A stretch of 32,484 nucleotides of DNA from Trichomonas tenax (taxonomy: Eukaryota > Parabasalia > Trichomonadida > Trichomonadidae): positions 1 through 32,484 of the forward strand of contig JALKBU010000573.1 of NCBI GenBank assembly GCA_023091735.1. Reading direction: 5' to 3'. The notes under the pieces are model-generated. The model made no database searches. It saw only the letters and a program-made list of their open reading frames with translations, and was not told the DNA's origin. This document shows, one piece after another, positions 18,193 through 26,685 of this stretch; positions within the stretch are counted from its first letter, which is position 1; the number at the start of each line of letters is the position of its first letter. The translations under genes were made by a program, and so were the position numbers.

Positions 18193-18954
18193 ATGACGAC
18201 TGATACACGTTGAGAAAATGAGGAGGAAGAGGAGGACTTCAGCGAAGTCAACTGCACATTCGGATTCTTCGATCCCATTCCTTCTGATGCAATGACAATC
18301 AGCGCTTTCATGCCTCGTTATGTCCCAATTAACAGACTTGAAATCGCCAGAGCAATTGCATGCCAAAACCGCGTCAGAACAACAATCAAAGAGCACATCG
18401 AAAACGGAATGCCCGGAGACAACTTCTTCGGCTTCAATTCAGTCTTAAATCTCGGTGTTTATAAAGACGTCCTTCCAAGCTTCGAGCCATTCATCAAGTG
18501 GCTTATTGGACTCGGAAACCCAGCTTTGACACAAGTTATCAATCAGCATCTCAATACAACAGGATGGATCATAAATGAGCGTGCTCGTGGCGCTCCAGAT
18601 GGTCTCGCACCACATCTTATACGTGGCCTCTGGAAGGAGATCAACTGGGCAACAGAAGACCTCGACACAGAGGAAGATCGCGCTTCTTTCCGTTTCACAC
18701 ACTACATAATGATCAAGAAGGTTGCAATTACAGAGGATGGATTCGTTTTCCCGAATATCGAAGATGAATTCTTCTACAAGGAAGCTCCAGTTAAAATCGA
18801 GTTTGAAACTGGCGGCGAGGACGGCGATCTCGATGGCGTTGACTAGCACCACATGGTTCTTCTCTTTGAGCCAGAAGTCGTCCAAACTGTTCGTATTCAA
18901 CTTAATCAGACTTTCATGATTGATGAATCAATCTATGAGAACGAAAACGAGTAA
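18193..18954 (+). pseudogene. BCP1/BCCIP homologue with two in-frame stop codons
   Basis: A single frame runs 254 codons from ATG 18193 to TAA 18952-18954, broken only by TGA at codon 7 (18211-18213) and TAG at 18844-18846. The translation resembles the BCP1/BCCIP family: an acidic start, then GFFDPIPSD (family VEFEFFDP), GWIINERARGAPDGLAPHLI (family 'lSERliNMPpqlvpPLy'), KEINWA, and NIEDEFFYKEAPVKIEFE (family 'EDEfFhkhA'). Downstream of the TAG the frame continues with VLLFEPEVVQTVRIQL, the expected last strand-helix of the family. BCP1 chaperones ribosomal protein uL14 and Mss4 export in yeast; BCCIP binds BRCA2 and p21 in animals. Starting at the later ATG 18292 would lose the FFDP strand. 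Options are a recent pseudogene, sequencing errors, or readthrough. Confidence 0.75.
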
Positions 18955-19143
18955 CTGCATTATTAGAGCTAGAGTATTAATAAAGAATTTTGTGTAAATA
19001 TTACATTGAATTGATTGAAATAGTTAGAAAATCTTTGACTTTTGTATTTTCAACTGCTGTTTATAATATAGCATATATAGGACTAAGGAAACTTGTGTGC
19101 AAAGTTTGGTGTTCCAGTTTCAATTTTCAAAGGTTGTTCCTTT

Positions 19144-19245
19144 TTTACATATCAAATTAAGTTTTACATGGCATGATTAGTTTTACACGACATTTTGTCA
19201 AATATCTTCTCAAATTTTATATGTCAAAATATTTTTTACGTGACA
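19144..19245 (-). promoter_or_regulatory. Five motif copies upstream of decayed BspA gene
   Basis: Inverted copies lie at 19144-19154 (TTTACATATCA), 19163-19173 (TTTACATGGCA), 19182-19192 (TTTACACGACA), 19216-19226 (TTTATATGTCA) and 19235-19245 (TTTACGTGACA). The first three are 19 bases apart. They lie 87-188 bases before the ATG at 19332. Confidence 0.5.
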
Positions 19246-19331
19246 TAATGATGGATTTAATTTGTCAGGTGTCATATATTGTCAAAATTCAGCCTTATTT
19301 GTCATAATTTTTTATCATGAAATATTTCATA

Positions 19332-20379
19332 TGGAGGACTTGTCGACGGATTTAACATACAATGCTGAACAAGATATCACATATAGGGTTATATCAGGAA
19401 CTGTACAAGTGATGCAGCTCCGTGTGTAATCACATCACAATTTAATTTATTAACCATTCCTGATACAATTGATGAAATAAGAATAGAATCAATAGGATCA
19501 CATGCATTCGAGGCATGTAGCATCAAAGAAATAATAACGCCAAATAATCTCAAAAAAGTTATTAGTTATGCATTCGATCTTTCTAGAATTGATCGAATTG
19601 TATTCCCACAAACGCTTTTATCAGTTGACACATATTGTTTTGTTGGTTCAACAATACAGTTTATTGATTTCTTTAATTGTACGAATCTTGTGTTTTTAGG
19701 TAAATTTCAATTTTATTGGGCCATATTAGGAAACCTGATTCTTCCTGATACATTAGTTGAAATCCCAAGGAACTTCCTTTTTGCATGTTCTATTCCAAAC
19801 TTTTCTATGCCTGATTCAGTTAATTTAATAGGTTCCGGAGCATTTCTTCTAACTATTAGACTTAAAAATATATCTTCGAAAAGCAAAAACTACGTCACAC
19901 ATAATGGAGTTTTATATAGTTCGAATTTAAGAACGCTCATCAAATATCCTGCTGAGTCAAATGTCGAAATTTTACCAAGTGTAACAGAATTATCAGATAT
20001 CGGAGGACTTAGCGGCATGACATCAGATTCTTTTATTCTAAAATCAAAAGTATCTAAAATTGAGCCTTATGGAATGGAAAGATGCTCCTATTTAACCAAA
20101 TGTGATCTTAGCTGTGCAATTATTAGAGAGATTCCCCAACATCCTTCGAATAGTCTTCGTTCTCATTGCCAGAGAGCATTTTTATGTTCGATAAATGTAA
20201 ATAACCTTATTACAAGTCAATTTTGTTGCCATTTTGACAGTCAAAATATAACCTTATATAAATTGCAGCAAATTGACAAGTTTTATCGCATTTCTCTATC
20301 ATCAACATATCATTTTACCAATACTTCTATTGAGGTCCTTTATTATATTCATTATTTGCATAGATTTGCCAACTTATAA
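19332..20379 (+). pseudogene. Decayed BspA-like leucine-rich repeat gene
   Basis: The start frame gives MEDLSTDLTYNAEQDITYR and stops at TAA after about 32 codons. From about 19391 another frame continues with LLTIPDTIDEIRIESIGSHA and typical BspA/LRR_5 units (SIGSHAFEAC, LKKVISYAF, LPDTLVEIPRNF, MPDSVNLIGSGAF), open without interruption to 20379. Near 20150 the LRR sense seems to move to a third frame, which reads SLPESIFMFDKCK before a TAA at about 20206; the original frame beyond that point is not LRR-like. So at least two frameshifts are needed. Intact relatives form large trichomonad families, often surface proteins with a C-terminal membrane anchor; none is visible here. Confidence 0.75.
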
Positions 20380-20849
20380 TTTAAAACCTTTATATCGACT
20401 GTTTTTATATAATTATTCGTGGATATTGGAACTTCTTATTGTATGTTAATCTAAAGAAGCAAATACACATTCTTCCTACCATCTAACTAATTAATTTTTG
20501 TTTTCTCAATTTAACAAGATGATGTCCAAACTATAGCAAAACTTCTAAATAATATTGATTTTCAAGATGATAAAAAATGAAATAATTTGGTATCATTATG
20601 ATGATGAAACATTTACAATTAGTGAAAAATGAAAATAATATTCTAGTATATGCTTAACTCAAGGAAAGCACGCTCTTTCTTTTTTGCGATAGTCGACTTC
20701 ACATATGCTAAATTTTGTTAGTTTTTTCAGCTACCTTTGCATGCATAGAATCATGTTTGTAGTATGAACTTTTGTAGAAAATGCAACATGGGATAATGAG
20801 AATATTTTGACAATGAGTTCTGAAATGAGAAATGAAATAATGAAATTAA
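20380..20849. other. AT-rich spacer, no gene seen
   Basis: This spacer lies between the decayed BspA gene and the Svp26/TEX261-like gene. Short ATGATG-containing repeats occur around 20518 and 20600, but no box structure or gene is convincing. Confidence 0.45.
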
Positions 20850-20880
20850 TGTCATGTATTTTGATTTTTTGCCATGTAAA
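20850..20880 (+). promoter_or_regulatory. Motif pair just before the TEX261-like gene
   Basis: TGTCATGTATT (20850-20860) and TGCCATGTAAA (20870-20880) are 20 bases apart, the second ending 23 bases before the ATG. TCATTTTCT at about 20891-20899 resembles a trichomonad initiator. Confidence 0.5.
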
Positions 20881-20903
20881 GTCCCAAAAATCATTTTCTG
20901 ATC

Positions 20904-21449
20904 ATGAATATCATCTCAATTGCACTTGAAAGCATGATGAATTTCACGCTCGTTTTGTTCATGATTTTCTGCATGTTCTATTGGGTCTCCGGTTTTACCG
21001 CAGATCATTTAACATTGGCACCAAATTTAGTGAGAATCCTTAATTTCATTATAACAATTAGCACATTCACCAATTTCTTTGAGTACCCACTTTGGATATC
21101 AATTTCTACTTCATTAGGATCGCTTTTATGGACTTTTGTCTGTTTTAATAAATATCCAAAGCTTTTACGTGACAGAAGAGACTTCATTTACGCGTTATTG
21201 CTGACAGCAGTAAACCACTTTTTGTGGATGTTCTATTATTACAGCGATCTTTATCCGACAAAATTTATTGCAACGACATTCATCGTTTTTATTTGGTTAA
21301 ATCCAATCATTATCATTGGTTCATTTGTAAGATACGATGAAAGTCAGAAAAGAGCTTTCGTTGGTTTTTGGAAATCAATGTATTTAGCTATGGAATCAGA
21401 AATGCATTACAATATGGCAAGACAGGCCAAGAAGAACCGTACTGCATAA
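20904..21449 (+). CDS. Svp26/TEX261-family ER-Golgi cargo receptor
   Basis: The 181-residue membrane protein has about five spans (10-29, 41-59, 62-81, 93-111 and 120-141) and a charged C-terminal tail ending KKNRTA. The order resembles TEX261/Svp26: WVSGFTADH (family YLAELIEE), a span ending FFEYPLWISIS (family FERFPTS), LLWTFVCFNKYPKLL (family LVYFGLLQTFP), then LTAVNHFLWMFYYY (family VVVNHYLAFQFF) and YPTKFIATTFIVFIWLNPII. Family proteins are about 190-230 residues. In yeast Svp26 packs certain Golgi mannosyltransferases into COPII vesicles. The usual middle part of the C-terminal tail is shorter here. The ATG at 20904 follows the motif pair; a second in-frame ATG at codon 11 is less likely because it would shorten the first span. 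Confidence 0.72.
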   Translation: MNIISIALESMMNFTLVLFMIFCMFYWVSGFTADHLTLAPNLVRILNFIITISTFTNFFEYPLWISISTSLGSLLWTFVCFNKYPKLLRDRRDFIYALLLTAVNHFLWMFYYYSDLYPTKFIATTFIVFIWLNPIIIIGSFVRYDESQKRAFVGFWKSMYLAMESEMHYNMARQAKKNRTA

Positions 21450-21739
21450 TTTTACATTTATTTTGTTGTTTATTATAATATCAGTAAAATAATTTTTCTA
21501 AGCATTACTTTGCCTATTAAAATAGCTTCGCGCAATGCAATATATAACTTTTATAATGAAGAAAAGAATCATTATTTTAATATTATTATTTTCGAATAAA
21601 AGATTTGATAATATTTGATTATTTTTAATGTGTGCACTTCCTATATAAGCAGAAGAAAAGCTAACTATGTATCATGATATAACTATATTCATCACTGAGC
21701 TTCGATTTCATCATTCAATTTTCATGCAGGCAGAATTTA

Positions 21740-23442
21740 AGGGTCTGCTATGGCCAAACTTCCTGTATCGTCCTTCATTTTTTTGGTGTATTTTTAACTT
21801 ATTTAGGGTATAAGAAAAAGTTAAAAAATCACCAAAAAACAATCTTCTTGATTTTGTTTTCTTTCATGCTAAGGATTAATTGCTTGGAGTATCGCAGCTC
21901 AATTTCAACTTTTTAAATATAATATTAATAATCAGCGGGAAAAGGTGAAATCATTTACCATTTTAATAGCCACTTGAATATATACATGCTAAAAATATGC
22001 TGATAATTGTAAAGTAGTCAAATAAACAAGCAAATCACAATGAAATTCTGCTGTTTCTTCGCGTTCAATTTGTTTGATGCATTAAACAGTTACTATAGCC
22101 TATTATAGCTATGTTATTTCAATTGGGTGCTTTGGTATCCATAAATAACACGAATTATTACACCTAAATTTATGGATAGCTCTACATTGGTTCTAGGCTT
22201 TCATCCACGTGAATTGATAGCATAACTGTCTCCCATTGCGTTATTTCGTGTAAATGCCCTAAAGCTTTCATATGTTTTTCAAAAATCGAGGAATTTTTGA
22301 GTAATAATTCATTTATTTTTATGCTCAATATTCATATATCAATGTTTTGTTGTGAAATTCATATTTGTGTGAGAAGAAGTGTTTTTACTCTCAAATTTGG
22401 TTTTTAGCGACCAAAATCGGCAAAATTAGCATTATCATTATGTAAATGTTATAATAAACCATATTTTAAACGGTGAATAAGGTTAAAAGTCACGTTTTTC
22501 ACAATTTATTTGACACTGTTTACATTAATGAAATAGTATATATGTTGCTAATTATTTTCCCATCGTTTTTATTTTTGAATACTTTATTTTTATTAATCAA
22601 TAATTTCATCATATTCATTGGGAGGCTATGAGTATAAGTTGGTGTATCACTTTAAAAACATGTTATATGTGCATGCGTCTATGTATATTGTCATCTCCGC
22701 AATGATTTCGTGTATTTATAAATTAAGATACTTAACAATTATTCAATTAGGAGCTTGTATTATTTGTAATATGTTACTATGTTGTTGGCATGTGATATAT
22801 TTATAATAAATATTGCTATTTATTCAATAATAAACTGATATCAACTTGTTATTGAAAAATATGAAATAATATTATATGTTTAACACTACAACTATGTATG
22901 ACATCACACAAGAGTTATATTTGCCCATACATGTTTGAACTGGTTCTGACCCCCAGAGTTGATACACTTCTGTGTGAGATTATCTTCAAAAACATGTATT
23001 TTCAAATTATTTTGGCATTACAGCGATCTCAGTACTACAAATAATGCAAATCATACTTTGAAATCGAGAAATATGCAAATTTTGCTGAATTATTTTTAAA
23101 TTTTTCTCCCTTTTAGTATTTTGCAAATTTATTACCAAAATACTGCTAAGTGATGATTGGTAAATGAATTAATGCAAGAAAAAAGGGCCCTGATTTTCAC
23201 ATCACTCGTGTTTTTTTTGAAAAAATCACATTTCTTTTTCAAAGTCCATGATTTTTAAGTTTTGATCGATTTTTAAGTGAGTGATATTAATGAATCTCCT
23301 CTAATATGCTATATGCAAAGAATCGAATATCATTGTAAATCTAGATCTCTCTATCTTGAAAAGCATCAAATTGTGGGAAATACGTTTTTAAGACAATCTC
23401 ATAGAATATTTTGAGAACCTATATTTGGCCATAGTGGACCCT
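21740..23442. mobile_element. 1.7-kb TIR element flanked by TA (mariner-like, non-coding)
   Basis: The left end reads AGGGTCTGCTATGGCCAAA and the right end, inverted, AGGGTCCACTATGGCCAAA: 17 of 19 bases agree. Both ends are directly flanked by TA (21738-21739 and 23443-23444), the target duplication of Tc1/mariner elements. Inside, no frame resembles a transposase; the longest open frame of note (22618-22806) has random hydrophobic composition. Subterminal hairpins are present: arms 21778-21800 and about 21818-21839, and a perfect 11-base pair 22136-22146 and 22168-22178. The element is therefore non-autonomous or badly decayed. Its relation to the mariner fragment at 1854-2204 is unknown. 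Confidence 0.65.
21778..21839. repeat. Subterminal hairpin in the TIR element
   Basis: A T-rich arm (21778-21800, with TTGGTG and TTTTTAACTT) pairs with an A-rich arm (about 21818-21839, with AAGTTAAAAA and CACCAA) around a loop near ATTTAGGGTATAAG. Confidence 0.6.
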
Positions 23443-23486
23443 TAAAAAGAAATTCATCAAGTTTTTGGAATATACACAATTTTTAA

Positions 23487-24968
23487 TCAGTTGATATTCA
23501 TTCTTGCATCGCTTAATTTTAAAATTTCTGCAAATTCATTAAAATTATTTTCAATAGCAAAATCAAGAGGAGTCTTCCCATCTTTATCTTTTGCAACAAT
23601 GTTAGCAAGGCTTGAAATCAATGTCATTACAATTTCTCGACTTTTATACATTGCATCAAGATGAAGAGGGGTCCACATACAATAACTTTTTGCCTCAACA
23701 TTAGCACCATTTGAAATCAAAGTTTTTACAACTTCATTGTTGTTATATTTGGCAGGAATGTGAAGTGGCGTCTGCCTAGTATTATCTTGTACGCCAATAT
23801 TGACCCCACTTGAAATTAATTTAGTCATAACATCATTACTGTTATTTTCGGCCGCATAGTGAAGTGGAATCTTCGCATAATTTTCTTTTAATTCAATGTT
23901 GGCACTATTTGAAATCAATATTGTTGCAGCACCTTCGCTGTTACAGTTAGCTGCATGATGAAGTGGGGTACGGCCACCATAATCTTTTCCATCAATGTTA
24001 ATACCAATTGAAATCAATTTTCTTACAATTTCAAAACAATTAAATCTTGCAGAGAAATGAAGGGCATTATATACTCGTAAATATATTGTTTTAATATTTG
24101 CACCAATTGACTGAAGATAATCAATAATGGAAAGTATGCCAAATAATGGATTGCAAGGAAAAGGGAGATTATAATCTTTCGCCGTTGACATTACGTATAT
24201 AAAACCTAAGAGTTTCAAAGAATAACACAAATGCACAGTTGGTATTTCGAGATTAAATGTTTCGTGAAGATAGATGAGATGATCTAGGTTGTGCGTTTCC
24301 ATAACATTAATCATTTTTTTCTCATCGGGTATAATACATTGAAAACATTCATTAATGATTTCTTGATTGCCGCCAGTGTAACTGTAAGCTAGACATGCAT
24401 TGTTTAAGTCGACCTTGTTACTACACAGGAAACGAAAACATTCGATTTAAAGGTGCAGACAGTTGTTGTGATGCATGCATGATTCTAGGGAATCTGAACA
24501 AAGCAGTATGTTAGTAAATGATTTGACATCATCTTGGAATATGCAATTAAGAATTGGATAGGAAACATAAAGATTTAAAAGCTTTTCTAGACTTTTGTTA
24601 AAGTAATTTTGGAAATGATTGGGAAATAACCCTTTATTGAATTCAACATTAAACTCTTTTGATATAAGACATTGAAAGATTGGTCTTAATATAATTACAT
24701 TTGGCATAGTTTTGAAACACAAAATGATGAATTTGAGAATGTCCCAAAAGTCTGGCTGGAGGTATGGATGATTTTTGAAAGAAAGATCAATTAGGTTAAA
24801 GATTACAGAAATTTCAAGTTGGTGAGTCTTCAGAAAGGAAACAAATTCATTTTGCAGCATTGTGGATTCCCCTGGTTTGAGATTGACAAATCGACCGAAG
24901 AATTCGATGTAATTGCTATACTGATCCCGTAAAAGTTCAAACATTTCGATGTTCAACTAATCCGACAT
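23487..24968 (-). pseudogene. Trichomonad-type ankyrin repeat gene with two in-frame stops
   Basis: One frame runs 494 codons from ATG 24966-24968 to the stop at 23487, broken only by TAG at codon 4 (24957-24959, giving MSD-stop) and TAA at 24447-24449. The N-terminal half resembles the region found before ankyrin repeats in the large trichomonad ankyrin family: FELLRDQYSNYIEFFGRF early, then, after the TAA, IECFRFLCSNKVDLNNACLA and GGNQEIINEC. The C-terminal half has about six 33-residue ankyrin repeats (99-base spacing), e.g. GRTPLHHAANCNSEGAATIL; later ones are worn, with TPLHIPAKYNN and TPLHLDAMYKS in place of TPLHxAA. Family members commonly start MSDQ, consistent with CAG changed to TAG at codon 4. 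The gene reads cleanly apart from the two stops. Its start is 84 bases from the divergent BTB gene. Confidence 0.72.
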
Positions 24969-25052
24969 TTAAAGAATTTCAAAAATTTACCAACAACAAC
25001 AATTTTTTTGACACTTTATATTCCCAAAATATGACAATTGACAGAAAAACGA

Positions 25053-26264
25053 ATGAGTGAAATTTGGAGACTTAAACAATGCTCATCTTTTCACGATTTC
25101 GAGTTCATACACCGCGGCAAACATTATCCTATGAATTCGATATTGATTTGCCACGTTTCTCCCGTTATTCGCAAATTATTTTTTTCGGATAATCCAAAAT
25201 CTACTTTTGAAATTCCTCCGGTTGAGGGTGACTTCAACCAATTCATATCAATGCTTTATGGCAAAGAAATTCAAATAAATCCGTATAATTGCCAATTTTT
25301 CAAATTTATCGGCGATTTTTTAGGAATAGATTCGATTTCAGTTGCTGCCAACAAAATATGCGAAGAGTTTAATACAATTGAAAGTAATTTAGAGTGGGCA
25401 ATACAATTATTTCATGCCAATTTACCTCGTGAAAAAATTATTAATACTTTAGCTTATAATATGGATTATATATTGAGTGATAAGATGTTTCAAATATGCC
25501 CATGTGGTTTGATTCAAGAAATACTTCAACCAATAAAAAATCCTTCAGTTAAATTTGATTTTATTCAATTGCTTATTGACTACGACCAAGACAAATATAG
25601 AAATATAATGGATTTACCTGATGATCCCACGATTTTAAAACACTATATGCAAGAATCAAATTTAGATCTTAATTTATTACGTAATAAGATATTGAAAACT
25701 TTCCAGTGTTGTAAAGTAAATGAACCAAAGAGTTCTTCTGCATTTCCGTTTCGGTATCCAAATTATTTTGATGGAATTCTGTGCTCTAAATATGTAAGTC
25801 CAAGTTTATACACATTATCATCCAGCGATGCATTCGGTGGTCAATATAAAATAGAAAATATAGTTAATCCACGTGATGATTCAAAATTTTTTATTTCTGT
25901 ATCAGAAGATAGCCCTTTTTTTGATATTAAGTTCAATCTCTCGAAAGCTAAAGTCACGTCGTATGCAATTAAATCTTGTACAGATGGTATTCATGGATTT
26001 TGTCCGCGAAGTTGGACATTAAAAGGATGTGTAACTGCGGATGGAAGCGATTTCGTCACAATAGACTCAGTGCATAATAATACATTATTAATAGGTGAAA
26101 ACAAAACTGCTTATTTTGAGATCAAATCTACACCAATGCCTTTTTCTATTATAAGGTTTACCCAACTAGAATCCAATCACCGTGGCAACACTAGCTTGTT
26201 CATTAATGCGTTTGAACTGTTCGGTTTCTTGCAAGTTTATCAAGAGTACAAATCAGAAATATAA
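25053..26264 (+). CDS. BTB-domain protein with discoidin-like C-terminus
   Basis: The first ATG is 25053, giving MSEIWRLKQC and 403 residues. A BTB/POZ fold covers about residues 8-100: SSFHDFEFIHRGKHYPMNSI, then SPVIRKLFF, then IPPVEGDFNQFISMLYG. A helical BACK-like linker (about 100-190) and a beta-rich module (about 235-398) resembling an F5/8 type C (discoidin) domain follow: FFDIKFNLSKAKVTSYAIKS, then CPRSWTLKGCVTADGSDF, then PFSIIRFTQ and FINAFELFGFL. The BTB, BACK and discoidin-like order is known from BTBD9 and a large trichomonad family. BTB proteins dimerise and often recruit cullin-3, though no cullin-binding feature can be shown here. Unlike the neighbouring ankyrin gene, the frame is intact. 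Confidence 0.78.
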   Translation: MSEIWRLKQCSSFHDFEFIHRGKHYPMNSILICHVSPVIRKLFFSDNPKSTFEIPPVEGDFNQFISMLYGKEIQINPYNCQFFKFIGDFLGIDSISVAANKICEEFNTIESNLEWAIQLFHANLPREKIINTLAYNMDYILSDKMFQICPCGLIQEILQPIKNPSVKFDFIQLLIDYDQDKYRNIMDLPDDPTILKHYMQESNLDLNLLRNKILKTFQCCKVNEPKSSSAFPFRYPNYFDGILCSKYVSPSLYTLSSSDAFGGQYKIENIVNPRDDSKFFISVSEDSPFFDIKFNLSKAKVTSYAIKSCTDGIHGFCPRSWTLKGCVTADGSDFVTIDSVHNNTLLIGENKTAYFEIKSTPMPFSIIRFTQLESNHRGNTSLFINAFELFGFLQVYQEYKSEI

Positions 26265-26685
26265 TTTCTTCTTAGATAAATAATATAGCAATGTCCGCTT
26301 ATCTCTGTACAGCTATGTTATACCGATATAGTATGTAATGCATTCCAATAATTTTCTTTCAATCTTATTGCATAAAAATTTTTGTTTATTTTATCTCCTG
26401 CTATATTTCCATCCTCTTAAAACCCATTGTAGCAAGTTTTGGGCATTTTTTATTCGCATTTTAGAATTTGGCAATGGCAAAAAATTCAAAGTTAATGACA
26501 AACGAAGGCGCAATACCCAATTATTCACTATGTAGATCCCAAATCCACCATTAGTTTAAAAAAAATATAACCAGTAAAAGTTTTTTATAGAAAATTTGTA
26601 AACTTCTGAAAAGTATTATTTTTTGTTTTATATATTAACTATTCGCGCTGTAAATCAATAATCCAAAATTTTAGAAAATTTCAAA
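26265..26685. other. Spacer before RhoGEF-Kelch gene
   Basis: AT-rich and without a convincing gene. The repeated TGNCAYGTAAA motif is absent, unlike in many other spacers here. Confidence 0.45.

Noticed and set aside
18445..18900. Minus-strand 151-codon frame opposite the BCP1 homologue
   Set aside because: The plus strand carries the recognisable family; the antisense frame has no motif.
22618..22806. 62-codon hydrophobic frame inside the TIR element
   Set aside because: Random AT-rich composition with no similarity to a transposase.
18193..24968. Alternative genetic code (TAA/TAG read as Gln) to explain in-frame stops
   Set aside because: V-ATPase E and eS12 end at TAA, and Ebp2 and the RhoGEF gene at TAG, near the expected family ends, and long genes contain no internal TAR; the standard code fits.
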